Assembly: GCA_947646585.1 (NCBI GenBank)
Contig: CANSHD010000001.1
Location: 377,210 to 441,209, forward strand
DNA: 64,000 nucleotides
Direction: 5' to 3'
From: an uncultured Alphaproteobacteria bacterium
GTDB taxonomy: Bacteria; Pseudomonadota; Alphaproteobacteria; Rs-D84
Shown here: positions 57,261 through 64,000 of the stretch, in pieces
Position numbering within the stretch: position 1 is the stretch's first letter
Layout of the letters: the number at the start of each line of letters is the position of its first letter
Notes under the pieces: model-generated
What the model saw: the letters and a program-made list of their open reading frames with translations, nothing else
What the model was told of the DNA's origin: nothing
Databases searched by the model: none
Made by a program: the position numbers and the translations under genes

Positions 57261-57290
57261 AAATCCCCGCCGTTTGGCGGGATTTTTTAT
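57261..57290. terminator. Terminator shared by proS and the minus-strand HTH gene
   Basis: AATCCC..GCC pairs with GGCGGGATT around a GTTT loop, with TTTTTT after it and A-rich sequence before it. Confidence 0.8.
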
Positions 57291-57499
57291 TTGCGTGATT
57301 TATAGGCCAACAACGAAAACGCCGCATTCATCAGACGACGCATCACGTCTTCGGGAAAGACATCTTTCCCAATTTCACAACGTTTGTATTGCTCCTTTGA
57401 CATACGCAGTAACGCCGCCGCCTCCGGCGTGGTTATGCGCAGAAACTTGCGCGCCAAACGCATTGCGTTGCCATAGTATTTTGCATCAACCAGAACCAT
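57287..57499 (-). CDS. Small XRE-like helix-turn-helix protein, paralogue of the 46673 protein
   Basis: The product has 70 residues from ATG 57499. The track's GTG 57511 lies in the ribosome site. It has the same arrangement as the 46673 protein: an N-terminal VLVDAKYYG, the helix MRLARKFLRITTPEAAALLR and EIGKDVFPEDVMRRLMN. The second HTH helix is less canonical (KEQYKRCE). It is likely a small DNA-binding regulator; its target is unknown. It is under control of leader copy C. Confidence 0.75.
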   Translation of the reverse strand: MVLVDAKYYGNAMRLARKFLRITTPEAAALLRMSKEQYKRCEIGKDVFPEDVMRRLMNAAFSLLAYKSRK

Positions 57500-57676
57500 T
57501 TTTTCCTCCACTGTTTTTCAATTAAAAACACCGCCGTGATGAAGGGCGGTTGGAGGTTAGTAGCTATTTTATCAATAGTGCTGCTTATTTAGATATATCA
57601 CAGCCCTCCAACCGGTTGTGGAGTTTTTTTAGATAAAGAGGCTACTACACCTCACACCGGGTATCACCCGATGCAT
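57500..57676 (-). promoter_or_regulatory. Structured RNA leader, copy C (candidate riboswitch-like element)
   Basis: On the minus strand: hairpin CATCGGGT/ACCCGGTG (57673-57655); TAGTAGC (57647-57641) pairing with GCTACTA (57564-57558); CGGTTGGAGG (57614-57605) complementary to CCTCCAACCG (57556-57547); hairpins GCTG/CAGC and CTAT/ATAG between; a terminator hairpin ACCGCC/GGCGGT with U-tract (57550-57524). Then GGAGGAAAAA-ATG. It shares long blocks with copy B, including the first hairpin, but has its own paired long-range helix. Confidence 0.85.
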
Positions 57677-57681
57677 TATGA

Positions 57682-57709
57682 ATTATATCAGAAAAGTCGG
57701 GGTTTGCAA
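57682..57709 (-). promoter_or_regulatory. Promoter of leader copy C
   Basis: On the minus strand, TTGCAA (57709-57704) and TATAAT (57687-57682) with a 16-bp spacer, the same layout as copy B. Confidence 0.75.
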
Positions 57710-57715
57710 ATGTTT

Positions 57716-57797
57716 ACTGGATTGCAGCGCTTCGTTCGCAATGACAGTGAGCCTAGAACGATTGTCATTGCGAGCCCGCAGGGCGTGGCAATCCAGT
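57716..57797. repeat. REP-like palindrome (CTGGATTGC ... GCAATCCAG)
   Basis: Outer arms ACTGGATTGC (57716-57725) and GCAATCCAGT (57788-57797) enclose CGCAATGACA (57738-57747) and TGTCATTGCG (57763-57772). The GTCATTGCGAG...GCAATCCAG consensus is a repeat type dispersed in many bacterial genomes. It is probably a mobile palindrome inserted between the HTH leader and the next gene. Confidence 0.75.
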
Positions 57798-57822
57798 TAA
57801 TAATGCCATTTGCCGCGTCTGC

Positions 57823-59205
57823 TTAATACCGGTCGTATATCACCGGCGTCTTGTTTATCGTATAGATACGGCCGTCATTCTCGCGGTTATAGTATATGTA
57901 CATAACGTTTGATATCTGGTCGTGAATCCACGGATTGGCGTTGCCGATAACCTGGCGCTGGGTGTTGTGGGGAAATACGCGGTGGAACGTATTGTCGAAC
58001 ACGCGCGTGTATGCGTCGTCAAAAGACGCGCTGGTTACCATGTTCATTATGATGATTCCGTTCGGCGCCACGCGGGATTTTATGCGCGCCATAAATTCCG
58101 CCGTAATTAAATTTTCCGGAATCTGATACGAATTTGAATACACGTCCAAAATGATTAAATCATATTCCATGTCCGTGTTTTTCAAATACTGGCTGGCGTC
58201 GCGAACGACGAATTGTTTGTTTGGGGTTAACTTTTGCTTTAAAAATTCTTTTTCCGAAATGTCTTTCAGCGTCCCCTCGATATCGACAAAAGTGTAATAG
58301 TTAAACGTGTCTTTCAGCCCCGCCGTAAATCCGCCGGCCCCCAGAACCAGAATCTTGCGGCGCCGGTCGCGCGGCATGTTATAAATGAAATTGTCGTTGA
58401 TATAGTTTATATATTCGGCGCCCAGTTCCATGTCCGGATAATACACCGACATCGGCAGGCCGTTCATATACAGAATTTTAACCGAACCCCCGTCCGTCAC
58501 GGAAATGGTGGAATTCGCATTGTTGACCAGAATCCCGAAATGTTTGCGCTGAACCGTGTCGCTGTTTATCATCACGGCCGCGCCGAATATGGCCGCCGCC
58601 ACAACCCATATCCACCAGCGCCGCCGACATATCAGCGCGCCACCCAGCCCCAGCGTCACCACCAGCATGATTGTGTGATTCACACCGATAAACGGCATTA
58701 ACAACAGTGTCGTCGCAATGGACGCCATAACGGAACCGATTGTATCCCACGCCATGATATTTCCGGCATAATTCGTATTGTATTTATGCAGTATTCGCGA
58801 CAGCAGGGTTGTGTTGTACCCGAACAGGAACGGTCCCACGGACAGCATGGCGATAGAGAATATAAATGTTTGAACAAATCCCGCGCGAACCCCTGCCGCG
58901 TACATCCATTCAAAATATTTCGATATTAACGGAAAAGAACCGGCCAGTATCGCCATAAATGCAATCGCCAGAAAACTGACCGCCAGTATTCTACGCGCCC
59001 GCGCCGCGCCGATATTTCCGCGCGTGCCTAAAAAATATCCCAGTGACATGAATCCCATAAAGCAGCCCATGATAATGCTGGTGATTACGGCGGCGCTGCC
59101 GACAAAGAAAGACAGCTGTCGCATCACGACCAGCTCCAGCGACATGCTGACAAATCCGTTCAAGAATATTAAAAACACCAACCACAGACGCAGTTTTTTT
59201 GTCAT
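57823..59205 (-). CDS. Membrane protein with spermidine-synthase-like domain
   Basis: The product has 460 residues from ATG 59205 (ribosome site GGGAGGAAA); the track's longer start is not supported. Six to eight N-terminal membrane segments (LRLWLVFLIFLNGFVSMSLE and onward) precede a Rossmann-like domain with ILVLGAGGFTAGLKDTF, FVDIEGTLKDISEKEF and YDLIILDVYSN, similar to spermidine synthase/methyltransferase. Aminopropyltransfer is not certain because the family contains fused proteins of unknown role. It may act on a membrane substrate. Confidence 0.85.
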   Translation of the reverse strand: MTKKLRLWLVFLIFLNGFVSMSLELVVMRQLSFFVGSAAVITSIIMGCFMGFMSLGYFLGTRGNIGAARARRILAVSFLAIAFMAILAGSFPLISKYFEWMYAAGVRAGFVQTFIFSIAMLSVGPFLFGYNTTLLSRILHKYNTNYAGNIMAWDTIGSVMASIATTLLLMPFIGVNHTIMLVVTLGLGGALICRRRWWIWVVAAAIFGAAVMINSDTVQRKHFGILVNNANSTISVTDGGSVKILYMNGLPMSVYYPDMELGAEYINYINDNFIYNMPRDRRRKILVLGAGGFTAGLKDTFNYYTFVDIEGTLKDISEKEFLKQKLTPNKQFVVRDASQYLKNTDMEYDLIILDVYSNSYQIPENLITAEFMARIKSRVAPNGIIIMNMVTSASFDDAYTRVFDNTFHRVFPHNTQRQVIGNANPWIHDQISNVMYIYYNRENDGRIYTINKTPVIYDRY

Positions 59206-59267
59206 TTGCGTTTCCTCCCTTGCGGGGAAAATCTTAGCCAAAAAAGTATACCGTCGCAATGCAAATT

Positions 59268-59567
59268 TTAGTGCGCGTTCAGCAGTCTTACGTCGGCGAA
59301 TTCCGGGTGTCGGTTGAACATTGCGGCGGCGAATGGACACAGGGCGATAACCTTGCGCTGTTGCGCGCGCGCCATATCGACCACCGCCGACACCAGCCCC
59401 AGTCCGACGTGCGCTCCGCGGTATCCGGCATCAACCTCCGTATGGTCTATTATCATTTTGTCGCCGCCCGTCTGTACAAAGGTGATTTCGCCGACATTAT
59501 GCCCGTCACAGTGCGCATAAAAGCCCTGGCCGTCGTCAAACAAAATATATTTCACATCGTATGCCAT
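59268..59567 (-). CDS. GNAT-related N-acetyltransferase (YidJ/PF14542 type)
   Basis: The product has 99 residues from ATG 59567, which follows GAGGGCG; the track starts at 59585. The short domain has MIIDHTEVDAGYRGAHVGLG, then VVDMARAQQRKVIALCPFAA and FNRHPEF, the CoA-binding signature of the small GNAT family PF14542. It probably acetylates a small molecule or protein. It is convergent with nothing and lies 62 nt upstream of the spermidine-synthase-like gene on the same strand. Confidence 0.85.
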   Translation of the reverse strand: MAYDVKYILFDDGQGFYAHCDGHNVGEITFVQTGGDKMIIDHTEVDAGYRGAHVGLGLVSAVVDMARAQQRKVIALCPFAAAMFNRHPEFADVRLLNAH

Positions 59568-59651
59568 GTCGCCCTCGTTGAACATAAAAATTATAGCCGG
59601 ACGATTGCCGCCCGGCCATAGGGTTGTTATCCCTCACAGTTTTTTACCTCA

Positions 59652-60329
59652 TCACAGGCTGCTGTAATAACAGGGGCTTTTGTAAGTATAGCTGCCGGTT
59701 GTGTCGGAACCGGATGTCACATAGCATTGCTGAACTCTTTGGGCCCCGGCGGCCGAATTCCCAAAAGACGGACATCTGGTGCAGGTGCTGCTGGCGCTTA
59801 CCGCCAGGCCATAGTATCCCGCCGCGCATCTGTATTCCTTTCCGCTGTCTTTGCATGTGCCGCAGTCACATGTACGCGTTGTGCGCTGTTGCAGGCCGAT
59901 TTTTCCGGATACGCTGGTCCATGCGCTGTCGGTGCAGTTGCTGCACGCCCTGCAGCATGTTTTATATGTATATGAAAACAGTGCCTGACAGGCACTGCCT
60001 GTCCCCGTCTTTTCCGTCAGGGTATATCCGCTGGGGCACGACGTACAGGATGTCATTTTAATACATAACGTCACCGGGGTGCCGCCACTGTCCGGGTCCA
60101 GTGTCGCACCACAGTTGGAACAGTAATCGGTATAATATACATACCCCGTCGCTGCGCAGTTCGTTCCGCGTGTAACATTTTGCAGATTGGAGCTGCAGGA
60201 TGATACAACGGTGCATGTATGCGTCTCAACCGGTTGATAACCGCCGCCCGGCTTCAGCGTCAGCGCGCCTGCCGCAAATGTGCCGCCAATCAAAATGGCG
60301 ACCGCCCAAAGTCCCGTTTTCATATTCAT
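59652..60329 (-). CDS. Cys-rich secreted protein, paralogue of the 10957 protein
   Basis: The product has 225 residues with over 20 cysteines. The start MNMKTGLWAVAILIGGTFAA is a signal peptide. The mature part has repeated CxxC units (DYCSNCG, TSCTSCP, CCRACSNC, CDCGTC, CTRCP). It ends CYVTSGSDTTGSYTYKSPCY, matching the 10957 protein, where the ending is CYVPAGTGDTDTTGKWEYT. A thiol-rich exported protein like this would need a disulfide-forming system. I know no function. Its leader is a different switch-like RNA. Confidence 0.85.
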   Translation of the reverse strand: MNMKTGLWAVAILIGGTFAAGALTLKPGGGYQPVETHTCTVVSSCSSNLQNVTRGTNCAATGYVYYTDYCSNCGATLDPDSGGTPVTLCIKMTSCTSCPSGYTLTEKTGTGSACQALFSYTYKTCCRACSNCTDSAWTSVSGKIGLQQRTTRTCDCGTCKDSGKEYRCAAGYYGLAVSASSTCTRCPSFGNSAAGAQRVQQCYVTSGSDTTGSYTYKSPCYYSSL

Positions 60330-60464
60330 TGTTTTTATTTCCTCCTAATCCAAACGTCCGTTTTGATTAGGCAATGCGGCTCTTGAAAAAAAAGGCCGAA
60401 AAGGTGGGGTTTTGCTACATAAAAAAACGTCCTGAAAAACGGACGTTTAAATTAGGCATATATT
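60330..60464 (-). promoter_or_regulatory. Switch-like leader of the 59652 gene
   Basis: On the minus strand, a terminator hairpin AAACGTCC/GGACGTTT with U-tract (60448-60421) comes first. A hairpin CCTAATC/GATTAGG (60371-60344) covers the AGGAGG ribosome site. AAACGTCCGTTTT at 60448-60436 is perfectly complementary (13 nt) to AAAACGGACGTTT at 60364-60352, which lies in the loop of the second hairpin. Alternative pairing could open the terminator and alter the ribosome-site hairpin. The signal is unknown. Confidence 0.7.
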
Positions 60465-60470
60465 GCTACG

Positions 60471-60499
60471 ATTATATGCCGTGGTTTCCCTTGTGTCAA
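60471..60499 (-). promoter_or_regulatory. Promoter of the 59652 gene
   Basis: On the minus strand TTGACA (60499-60494) and TATAAT (60476-60471) with exactly 17 bp, the most canonical promoter in the window. Confidence 0.85.
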
Positions 60500-60505
60500 T
60501 GTGTT

Positions 60506-61435
60506 TTAAATCGCATCGTAATTTGCGCGGATTATTTTCCCGGATTTGCGCAAATTCGTCGCCTCGCCCGATGACAGTTTCGGGTGCAGACTGGCCACGA
60601 CGCCGTCCGCGCCGACTATGCGCGGCAAAGACATCGCCAGCTTTTCGCGGCCCGCGCCGTCAACCGTGCTGACCGTCAATATGCGTCTTTCGTCGTTAAC
60701 GATACTGCGCAGCAAATCGGCTACCGCCGCGCCGATGCCGTCCCATGTCGCGCCGCGTCCGCGGATAATTTCATATGCCGCATTGTGCACGCGGTATTCG
60801 ATTGTCTGGCGTGCGGCGGCGGTAATCGGATTTTTCGTCTGTCGGCAGAATTCGTCCAGCGGCAGTCCGCCCACACTGGCCGCGGCCCATGCGACAACGC
60901 TGCTGTCGCCGTGTTCGCCCAGAACGTATGCGTGAACGGCGCGCGTCGAAACCCCCAGCGTCCGCCCCAGTATCGTGCGCAGGCGCGCCGTGTCCAGCAT
61001 TGTTCCCGTTCCGATTACGCGCGACGCCGGCAGTTTGGACAGTTTCTGGGCCAGCATTACCATCACGTCCAGCGGATTTGTAACGATTATCAGTTTTACG
61101 CGTTTCGCGTCAACGTTCGCCATGACCCGCGGGATAATGTCGGATACAACCGCGACATTTTTTTGCAACAGGTCCGTGCGCGTCTCGCCCGGTTTTTGGT
61201 TTGCGCCCGCCGCGATTATGACAATGTCGGAACCGCGCATTGCGCGATAGTTGTTCGCGGCGCTGATTTTTATGTCGTATGAAAACGCCGCCGCATGCCC
61301 CAGGTCTTCGGCCGCCGCGCGTGCGCGCAGACCGTCGCGGTCAAACAATACCATCTCGTGTGCCAGACCGGTTCCCGCCACCGCCGTGGCGACGGCTGCC
61401 CCAACCGCGCCGATTCCTATAATCGATATTTTCAT
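60506..61435 (-). CDS. ldh: L-lactate dehydrogenase
   Basis: The product has 309 residues. NAD-binding IIGIGAVGAAVATAV, the AAGANQKPGETR segment where Gln instead of Arg selects lactate over malate, catalytic GEHGDSS (His) and TNPLDVM are present. It interconverts pyruvate and L-lactate, suggesting fermentation with pyk upstream in the pathway. It has AGAGAG before ATG. Confidence 0.92.
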   Translation of the reverse strand: MKISIIGIGAVGAAVATAVAGTGLAHEMVLFDRDGLRARAAAEDLGHAAAFSYDIKISAANNYRAMRGSDIVIIAAGANQKPGETRTDLLQKNVAVVSDIIPRVMANVDAKRVKLIIVTNPLDVMVMLAQKLSKLPASRVIGTGTMLDTARLRTILGRTLGVSTRAVHAYVLGEHGDSSVVAWAAASVGGLPLDEFCRQTKNPITAAARQTIEYRVHNAAYEIIRGRGATWDGIGAAVADLLRSIVNDERRILTVSTVDGAGREKLAMSLPRIVGADGVVASLHPKLSSGEATNLRKSGKIIRANYDAI

Positions 61436-61476
61436 CTCTCTTCCTCTTTTTTTATCTCATGGTATATTATAACAGA

Positions 61477-61504
61477 AAAAACGGGGCGCACCCCGTTTTT
61501 TTAT
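61477..61504 (-). terminator. Terminator of sodB
   Basis: ACGGGG and CCCCGT form a stem with a CGCA loop and T/A tracts on both sides. It lies right behind the sodB stop. Confidence 0.75.
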
Positions 61505-62085
61505 AATATCATGTTTTCCGAAACAAAATCCCAGTTCGCCAGGTTATCCCAAACCGCGTCTATGAAATCCGCGCGGCGGTTCTGGTAATCCAGATAGTAG
61601 GCATGCTCCCATACGTCGATTGTGAACAGCGGCGTCATCCCGTGCGCAATCGGCGTGTCCGCGTTTGCGGTCGTGATGATTTTGTACTCCGTGCCGTCGC
61701 GTACAATCCACGCCCATCCGCTGCCGAACACCGACAGGGCGGCCGTGCGGAATTTTTCGCGCATGGCGTCCGCGCCACCGAATGCGTCGGCCAGTTTTTT
61801 CGGCACGCTCATCTTTGTGTCGGCCGGTTTCAGACAGTTGAAAAAGAAATCATGGTTATACACCTGGGCGGCGTTGTTAAAAATCTTTTGGTCGTTGTTC
61901 ACGGATGTGCGCACGATTCTGGTCAGCGGCATGTCCTCGTACGCGGTGCCGGCAATCAAATCGTTCAGGTTTTTTATGTATGTTGCGACATGCTTGCCGT
62001 GATGATACGCCAGTGTTTCCGCGCTGATGTGCGGCGCCAGTGCGTCCGACGCATACGGCAGCGGGAATTGTGATAATGAAAACAT
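61501..62085 (-). CDS. sodB: Iron/manganese superoxide dismutase
   Basis: The product has 194 residues from ATG 62085 (AGGAG upstream). Metal ligands: TLAYHHGKHVATYI (His), QVYNHDFFFNCL (His), FTIDVWEHAYYLDY (Asp and His). The GSGWAWIV core is typical. It dismutates superoxide in the cytosol; no export signal is visible. The track's longer start is in the leader. Confidence 0.96.
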   Translation of the reverse strand: MFSLSQFPLPYASDALAPHISAETLAYHHGKHVATYIKNLNDLIAGTAYEDMPLTRIVRTSVNNDQKIFNNAAQVYNHDFFFNCLKPADTKMSVPKKLADAFGGADAMREKFRTAALSVFGSGWAWIVRDGTEYKIITTANADTPIAHGMTPLFTIDVWEHAYYLDYQNRRADFIDAVWDNLANWDFVSENMIL

Positions 62086-62223
62086 ATTGGCTCTCCTTTT
62101 TTTCTGTATTTTGCGCGCAGTGCCCACATAACACAACAGGAATTTTTTAAGAATTTTATAACAAAAAGGTCTTGCGCCGCATGGCGCCGGTTTTTATAAT
62201 CAGAACATCGCAAAGGAGAAAAT

Positions 62224-62793
62224 ATGAAAAAATTATCTATTGTATCGGCCGCAATGGGCCTGGCATTCATCGGTTCTGCATCGGCTGCGGATATCACGGT
62301 TTACTATTCGCCGACATGCCCGCATTGCCACCATGCGCGTGATTTCATTAACAATACGCTGATTTATGAATATCCGACCATCAAAGTGACCGAGGTCAAT
62401 GTTATGGACCAGGCAAATCTGGAAAAGTTCCAGCAGACTTTGGAAAAGTGCAAATTTGAATCCGGCGGCGTTCCTGTAATTGTTGTCGGTGACAAGTGCG
62501 AACAGGGCTATGCCGACTTTATGCAGGACACATTGCGCCAGCATGTAGAGGCGGACATGTCGGACGCGGACAAGAAAGCCGCGGCTGAAAACAAAGCCGA
62601 AATGGAAAAAGACGCCGAGGGTTTTAAGGCCGCCAACGCGGACCGCGCGAACGCTGTATCTGAATATAATGCCGCAGAAGCTGCGGTCGCTGCGGAAAAG
62701 GGCGGTAATTCCACGATTTGGTTCTGGGGCTTGCTGGTTGTGCTGGTCGCGGGCTTGGGCTTTGTCTTGGTTAAGAAGGGCAAGCGCAATTAA
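62224..62793 (+). CDS. Membrane-anchored periplasmic thioredoxin-like protein
   Basis: The product has 189 residues. Signal peptide (KKLSIVSAAMGLAFIGSASA), then a glutaredoxin/thioredoxin-like fold with YYSPTCPHCHHARDF (CPHC active site) and GGVPVIVVGDKCEQGY (cis-Pro). A long Ala/Lys/Glu helix (about 110-160) leads to a single C-terminal membrane segment (IWFWGLLVVLVAGLGFVLV) with a basic tail. It probably faces the periplasm and handles disulfides. CvpA follows. Ribosome site AAAGGAG. Confidence 0.85.
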   Translation: MKKLSIVSAAMGLAFIGSASAADITVYYSPTCPHCHHARDFINNTLIYEYPTIKVTEVNVMDQANLEKFQQTLEKCKFESGGVPVIVVGDKCEQGYADFMQDTLRQHVEADMSDADKKAAAENKAEMEKDAEGFKAANADRANAVSEYNAAEAAVAAEKGGNSTIWFWGLLVVLVAGLGFVLVKKGKRN

Positions 62794-62815
62794 GACCATA
62801 ACGACGGTGTAGGAA

Positions 62816-63595
62816 ATGTTTGATTTAACCAGTCTTGATTACATATACATCGGCGTTATATTGGCGTCCACAATATGGGCGACGATTCGCGGCGGGATTT
62901 ATGAAACGGTGGCGACCCTGTCATGGGTTGTCGCCGCGGTGACCGCGCGATTTGTATCGCCCATGCTGGACGGATTGCTGCAGCGCTGGTTCGGCCTGGC
63001 CGAATCGACGGTGGGGACGCTGGTGTCGTCATATTTCATCGTTTTCTTTGTAATATTGTTGGTTGTCGGTTTCTTTAACCAGAAACTGCGCGACAAGATT
63101 CAGGAAAGCATGATGAACGTCACGGACCACACGCTGGGCGTGATATTCGGCATTGTGCGCGGAATTGTCGTGATGGGCGTGGTGTATTGGGCCGCGCTGT
63201 GGTACTATTCCGATGCGCCGATGATGCCGCGCTGGATTGCGGATGCGCGCACGCGCCCGATTATGCAGTTGACGGCGGTAAAGCTGGATAAATGGTTCCT
63301 GCCCGGGGCGGAAAACAAATTGCTGCAGCGTGATGTTGCCGGCACCCAGGAAGCGATTGAAATCTATAACAACTTGATAAATCCGGCCGTATCCGATAAA
63401 CCGGCATCCCCGGCCGCCGAAAAGCCGGGCGCACCGGCCCCGGCGCCGAAACCGGCGCCCGCGCCCGCACCGGTCGATGACGACCCGGCGAATGAGACGG
63501 GATATAAATCGTCGGAACGCACGGCGCTGGAAAATCAGTTGTTACAAATTGAATCCGCCGCACGTGCCGCCGCAGAGCGCGATGCAGCAGAATAA
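62816..63595 (+). CDS. cvpA: CvpA-family membrane protein
   Basis: The product has 259 residues. Four membrane segments, with the CvpA pattern LDYIYIGVILASTIWATIRG at the start and LGVIFGIVRGIVVMGVVYW near the fourth. A Pro/Ala-rich tail (about 195-225) and a charged helix (ALENQLLQIESAARAAAERD) extend it. CvpA affects envelope homeostasis in other bacteria. It follows the thioredoxin-like gene by 22 nt. Confidence 0.9.
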   Translation: MFDLTSLDYIYIGVILASTIWATIRGGIYETVATLSWVVAAVTARFVSPMLDGLLQRWFGLAESTVGTLVSSYFIVFFVILLVVGFFNQKLRDKIQESMMNVTDHTLGVIFGIVRGIVVMGVVYWAALWYYSDAPMMPRWIADARTRPIMQLTAVKLDKWFLPGAENKLLQRDVAGTQEAIEIYNNLINPAVSDKPASPAAEKPGAPAPAPKPAPAPAPVDDDPANETGYKSSERTALENQLLQIESAARAAAERDAAE

Positions 63596-63597
63596 AA

Positions 63598-63623
63598 AAT
63601 CGCCCGTTCGGGCGATTTTTTTT
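63598..63623. terminator. Terminator between cvpA and the U32 peptidase gene
   Basis: AATCGCCC and GGGCGATT form an 8-bp stem with a GTTC loop; T and A runs lie outside on both strands. Confidence 0.85.
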
Positions 63624-64000
63624 ATTTGTGTTTATATGCCAATACATATGGAACGAATTTCACGCCCAATCCGTCCGGTAACCATTCGCGCGGGATGATA
63701 ATGCTGTTATGCTGGCCGGCGGCCATTTTTTGCACCTCTGTTCTGTTGGCCGCATTTATTAACCGGGCCGGTTTTATCGTCGCCTTGTCCATTGTTCCCG
63801 GCAGAATAAACGTGATTTCATCGCCGGCCTTTATTTCATTGCGCAATTCCAGTGTGATTTCGTCGTCGGTTGCGTTTGTTATGACGCCGGCGGCATGATA
63901 TTCGGATGTGCTGCGCGTGGTGTCGTAATCATGCGCGTCCGGTCCGACGGGACCGTCAAAGAATGCGGTTGTGTATCCGCGTGTTTCCAAAACGTTCAGC
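63622..64000 (-). CDS. U32-family peptidase, C-terminal part, runs off the window end
   Basis: The minus-strand frame continues to the edge, so only about 126 C-terminal residues are seen. It reads LNVLETRGYTTAFFDGP, then the C-terminal beta domain ELRNEIKAGDEITFILPGTM, as in the YegQ/RlhA-type U32 proteins, where this end follows the catalytic domain. These act in collagenase-like or RNA-hydroxylation roles; which one cannot be said from the tail. The listed ATG 63990 is internal. Confidence 0.8.
   Translation of the reverse strand, partial: LNVLETRGYTTAFFDGPVGPDAHDYDTTRSTSEYHAAGVITNATDDEITLELRNEIKAGDEITFILPGTMDKATIKPARLINAANRTEVQKMAAGQHNSIIIPREWLPDGLGVKFVPYVLAYKHK

Overview
The window looks like a stretch of chromosome from a small-genome, probably host-associated alphaproteobacterium. 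Reading by eye, the markers are a GapR/UPF0335 protein next to pyk, a two-gene OlsB/OlsA ornithine-lipid pathway, a VirB8-9-10 cluster, CCA-encoding tRNA genes and Gram-negative envelope genes (autotransporter, TolC, LspA, YidC, MltB). I cannot name the genus. Several secreted proteins match nothing I recognise, which fits an uncultured gut-type lineage.

Layout. 1-5.3 kb: a partial lipoprotein-like gene, an APH-like kinase, tRNA-Glu, then an islet with an autotransporter cut by one in-frame TGA and a small secreted coiled-coil protein, ending at tRNA-Gln. 5.4-11 kb: a MarR-controlled TolC/adaptor/RND operon with unusual features. 11.7-18.4 kb: a HAD phosphatase, rmuC, and def-fmt-two Cys-rich small proteins-truA, converging on comEC. 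18.4-26.9 kb: RNHCP-gapR against pyk, then a D,D-carboxypeptidase, recR-rsmA, a CPA2 antiporter and lspA-yidC. 27-33 kb (minus strand): two conserved-looking unknowns and a VirB8-VirB9-VirB10 operon invaded by a four-helix-bundle (23S-IVS type) gene. 33.3-46.4 kb: tRNA-Trp, secE-nusG-rplKAJL-rpoBC, rpmF, plsX. 46.4-64 kb: small HTH genes, an isolated mraZ, an M13 peptidase, hemW, an outer-membrane barrel protein, mltB, olsBA, an archaeal-type proS, a spermidine-synthase-like membrane protein, a Cys-rich secreted protein, ldh, sodB, a membrane-anchored thioredoxin-like protein, cvpA and a partial U32 peptidase.

The most novel signal is a family of structured RNA leaders present three times (about 11.42-11.64 kb minus, 46.49-46.67 kb plus, 57.50-57.68 kb minus). 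Each starts with an 8-bp hairpin. A long-range helix then encloses three hairpins, and a CGGTTGGAGG/CCTCCAACCG helix crosses that long-range helix as a pseudoknot or switch. Each leader ends in a terminator-like hairpin just before the ribosome binding site. The long-range helix has a different sequence in each copy but stays fully paired (TTAACAAC/GTTGTTAA, TAGTAGC/GCTACTA, TTAGCGAC/GTCGCTAA), which is strong covariation evidence. Two copies precede paralogous ~70-77 aa XRE-like HTH proteins and one precedes a Cys-rich secreted protein. A paralogue of that Cys-rich protein, at 59.7-60.3 kb, has a different switch-like leader.

Gene expression signals are unusually readable. Many promoters have a -35 of the form TTGCAA, TTGCAC or TTGCAG with a 16-17 bp spacer and TATAAT. 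Several genes (comEC, hemW, the 12357 ORF, dac) have the -10 box 6-7 nt before the start codon, which implies leaderless transcripts. hemW and its divergent neighbour appear to share one palindromic TTGCAA as a common -35.
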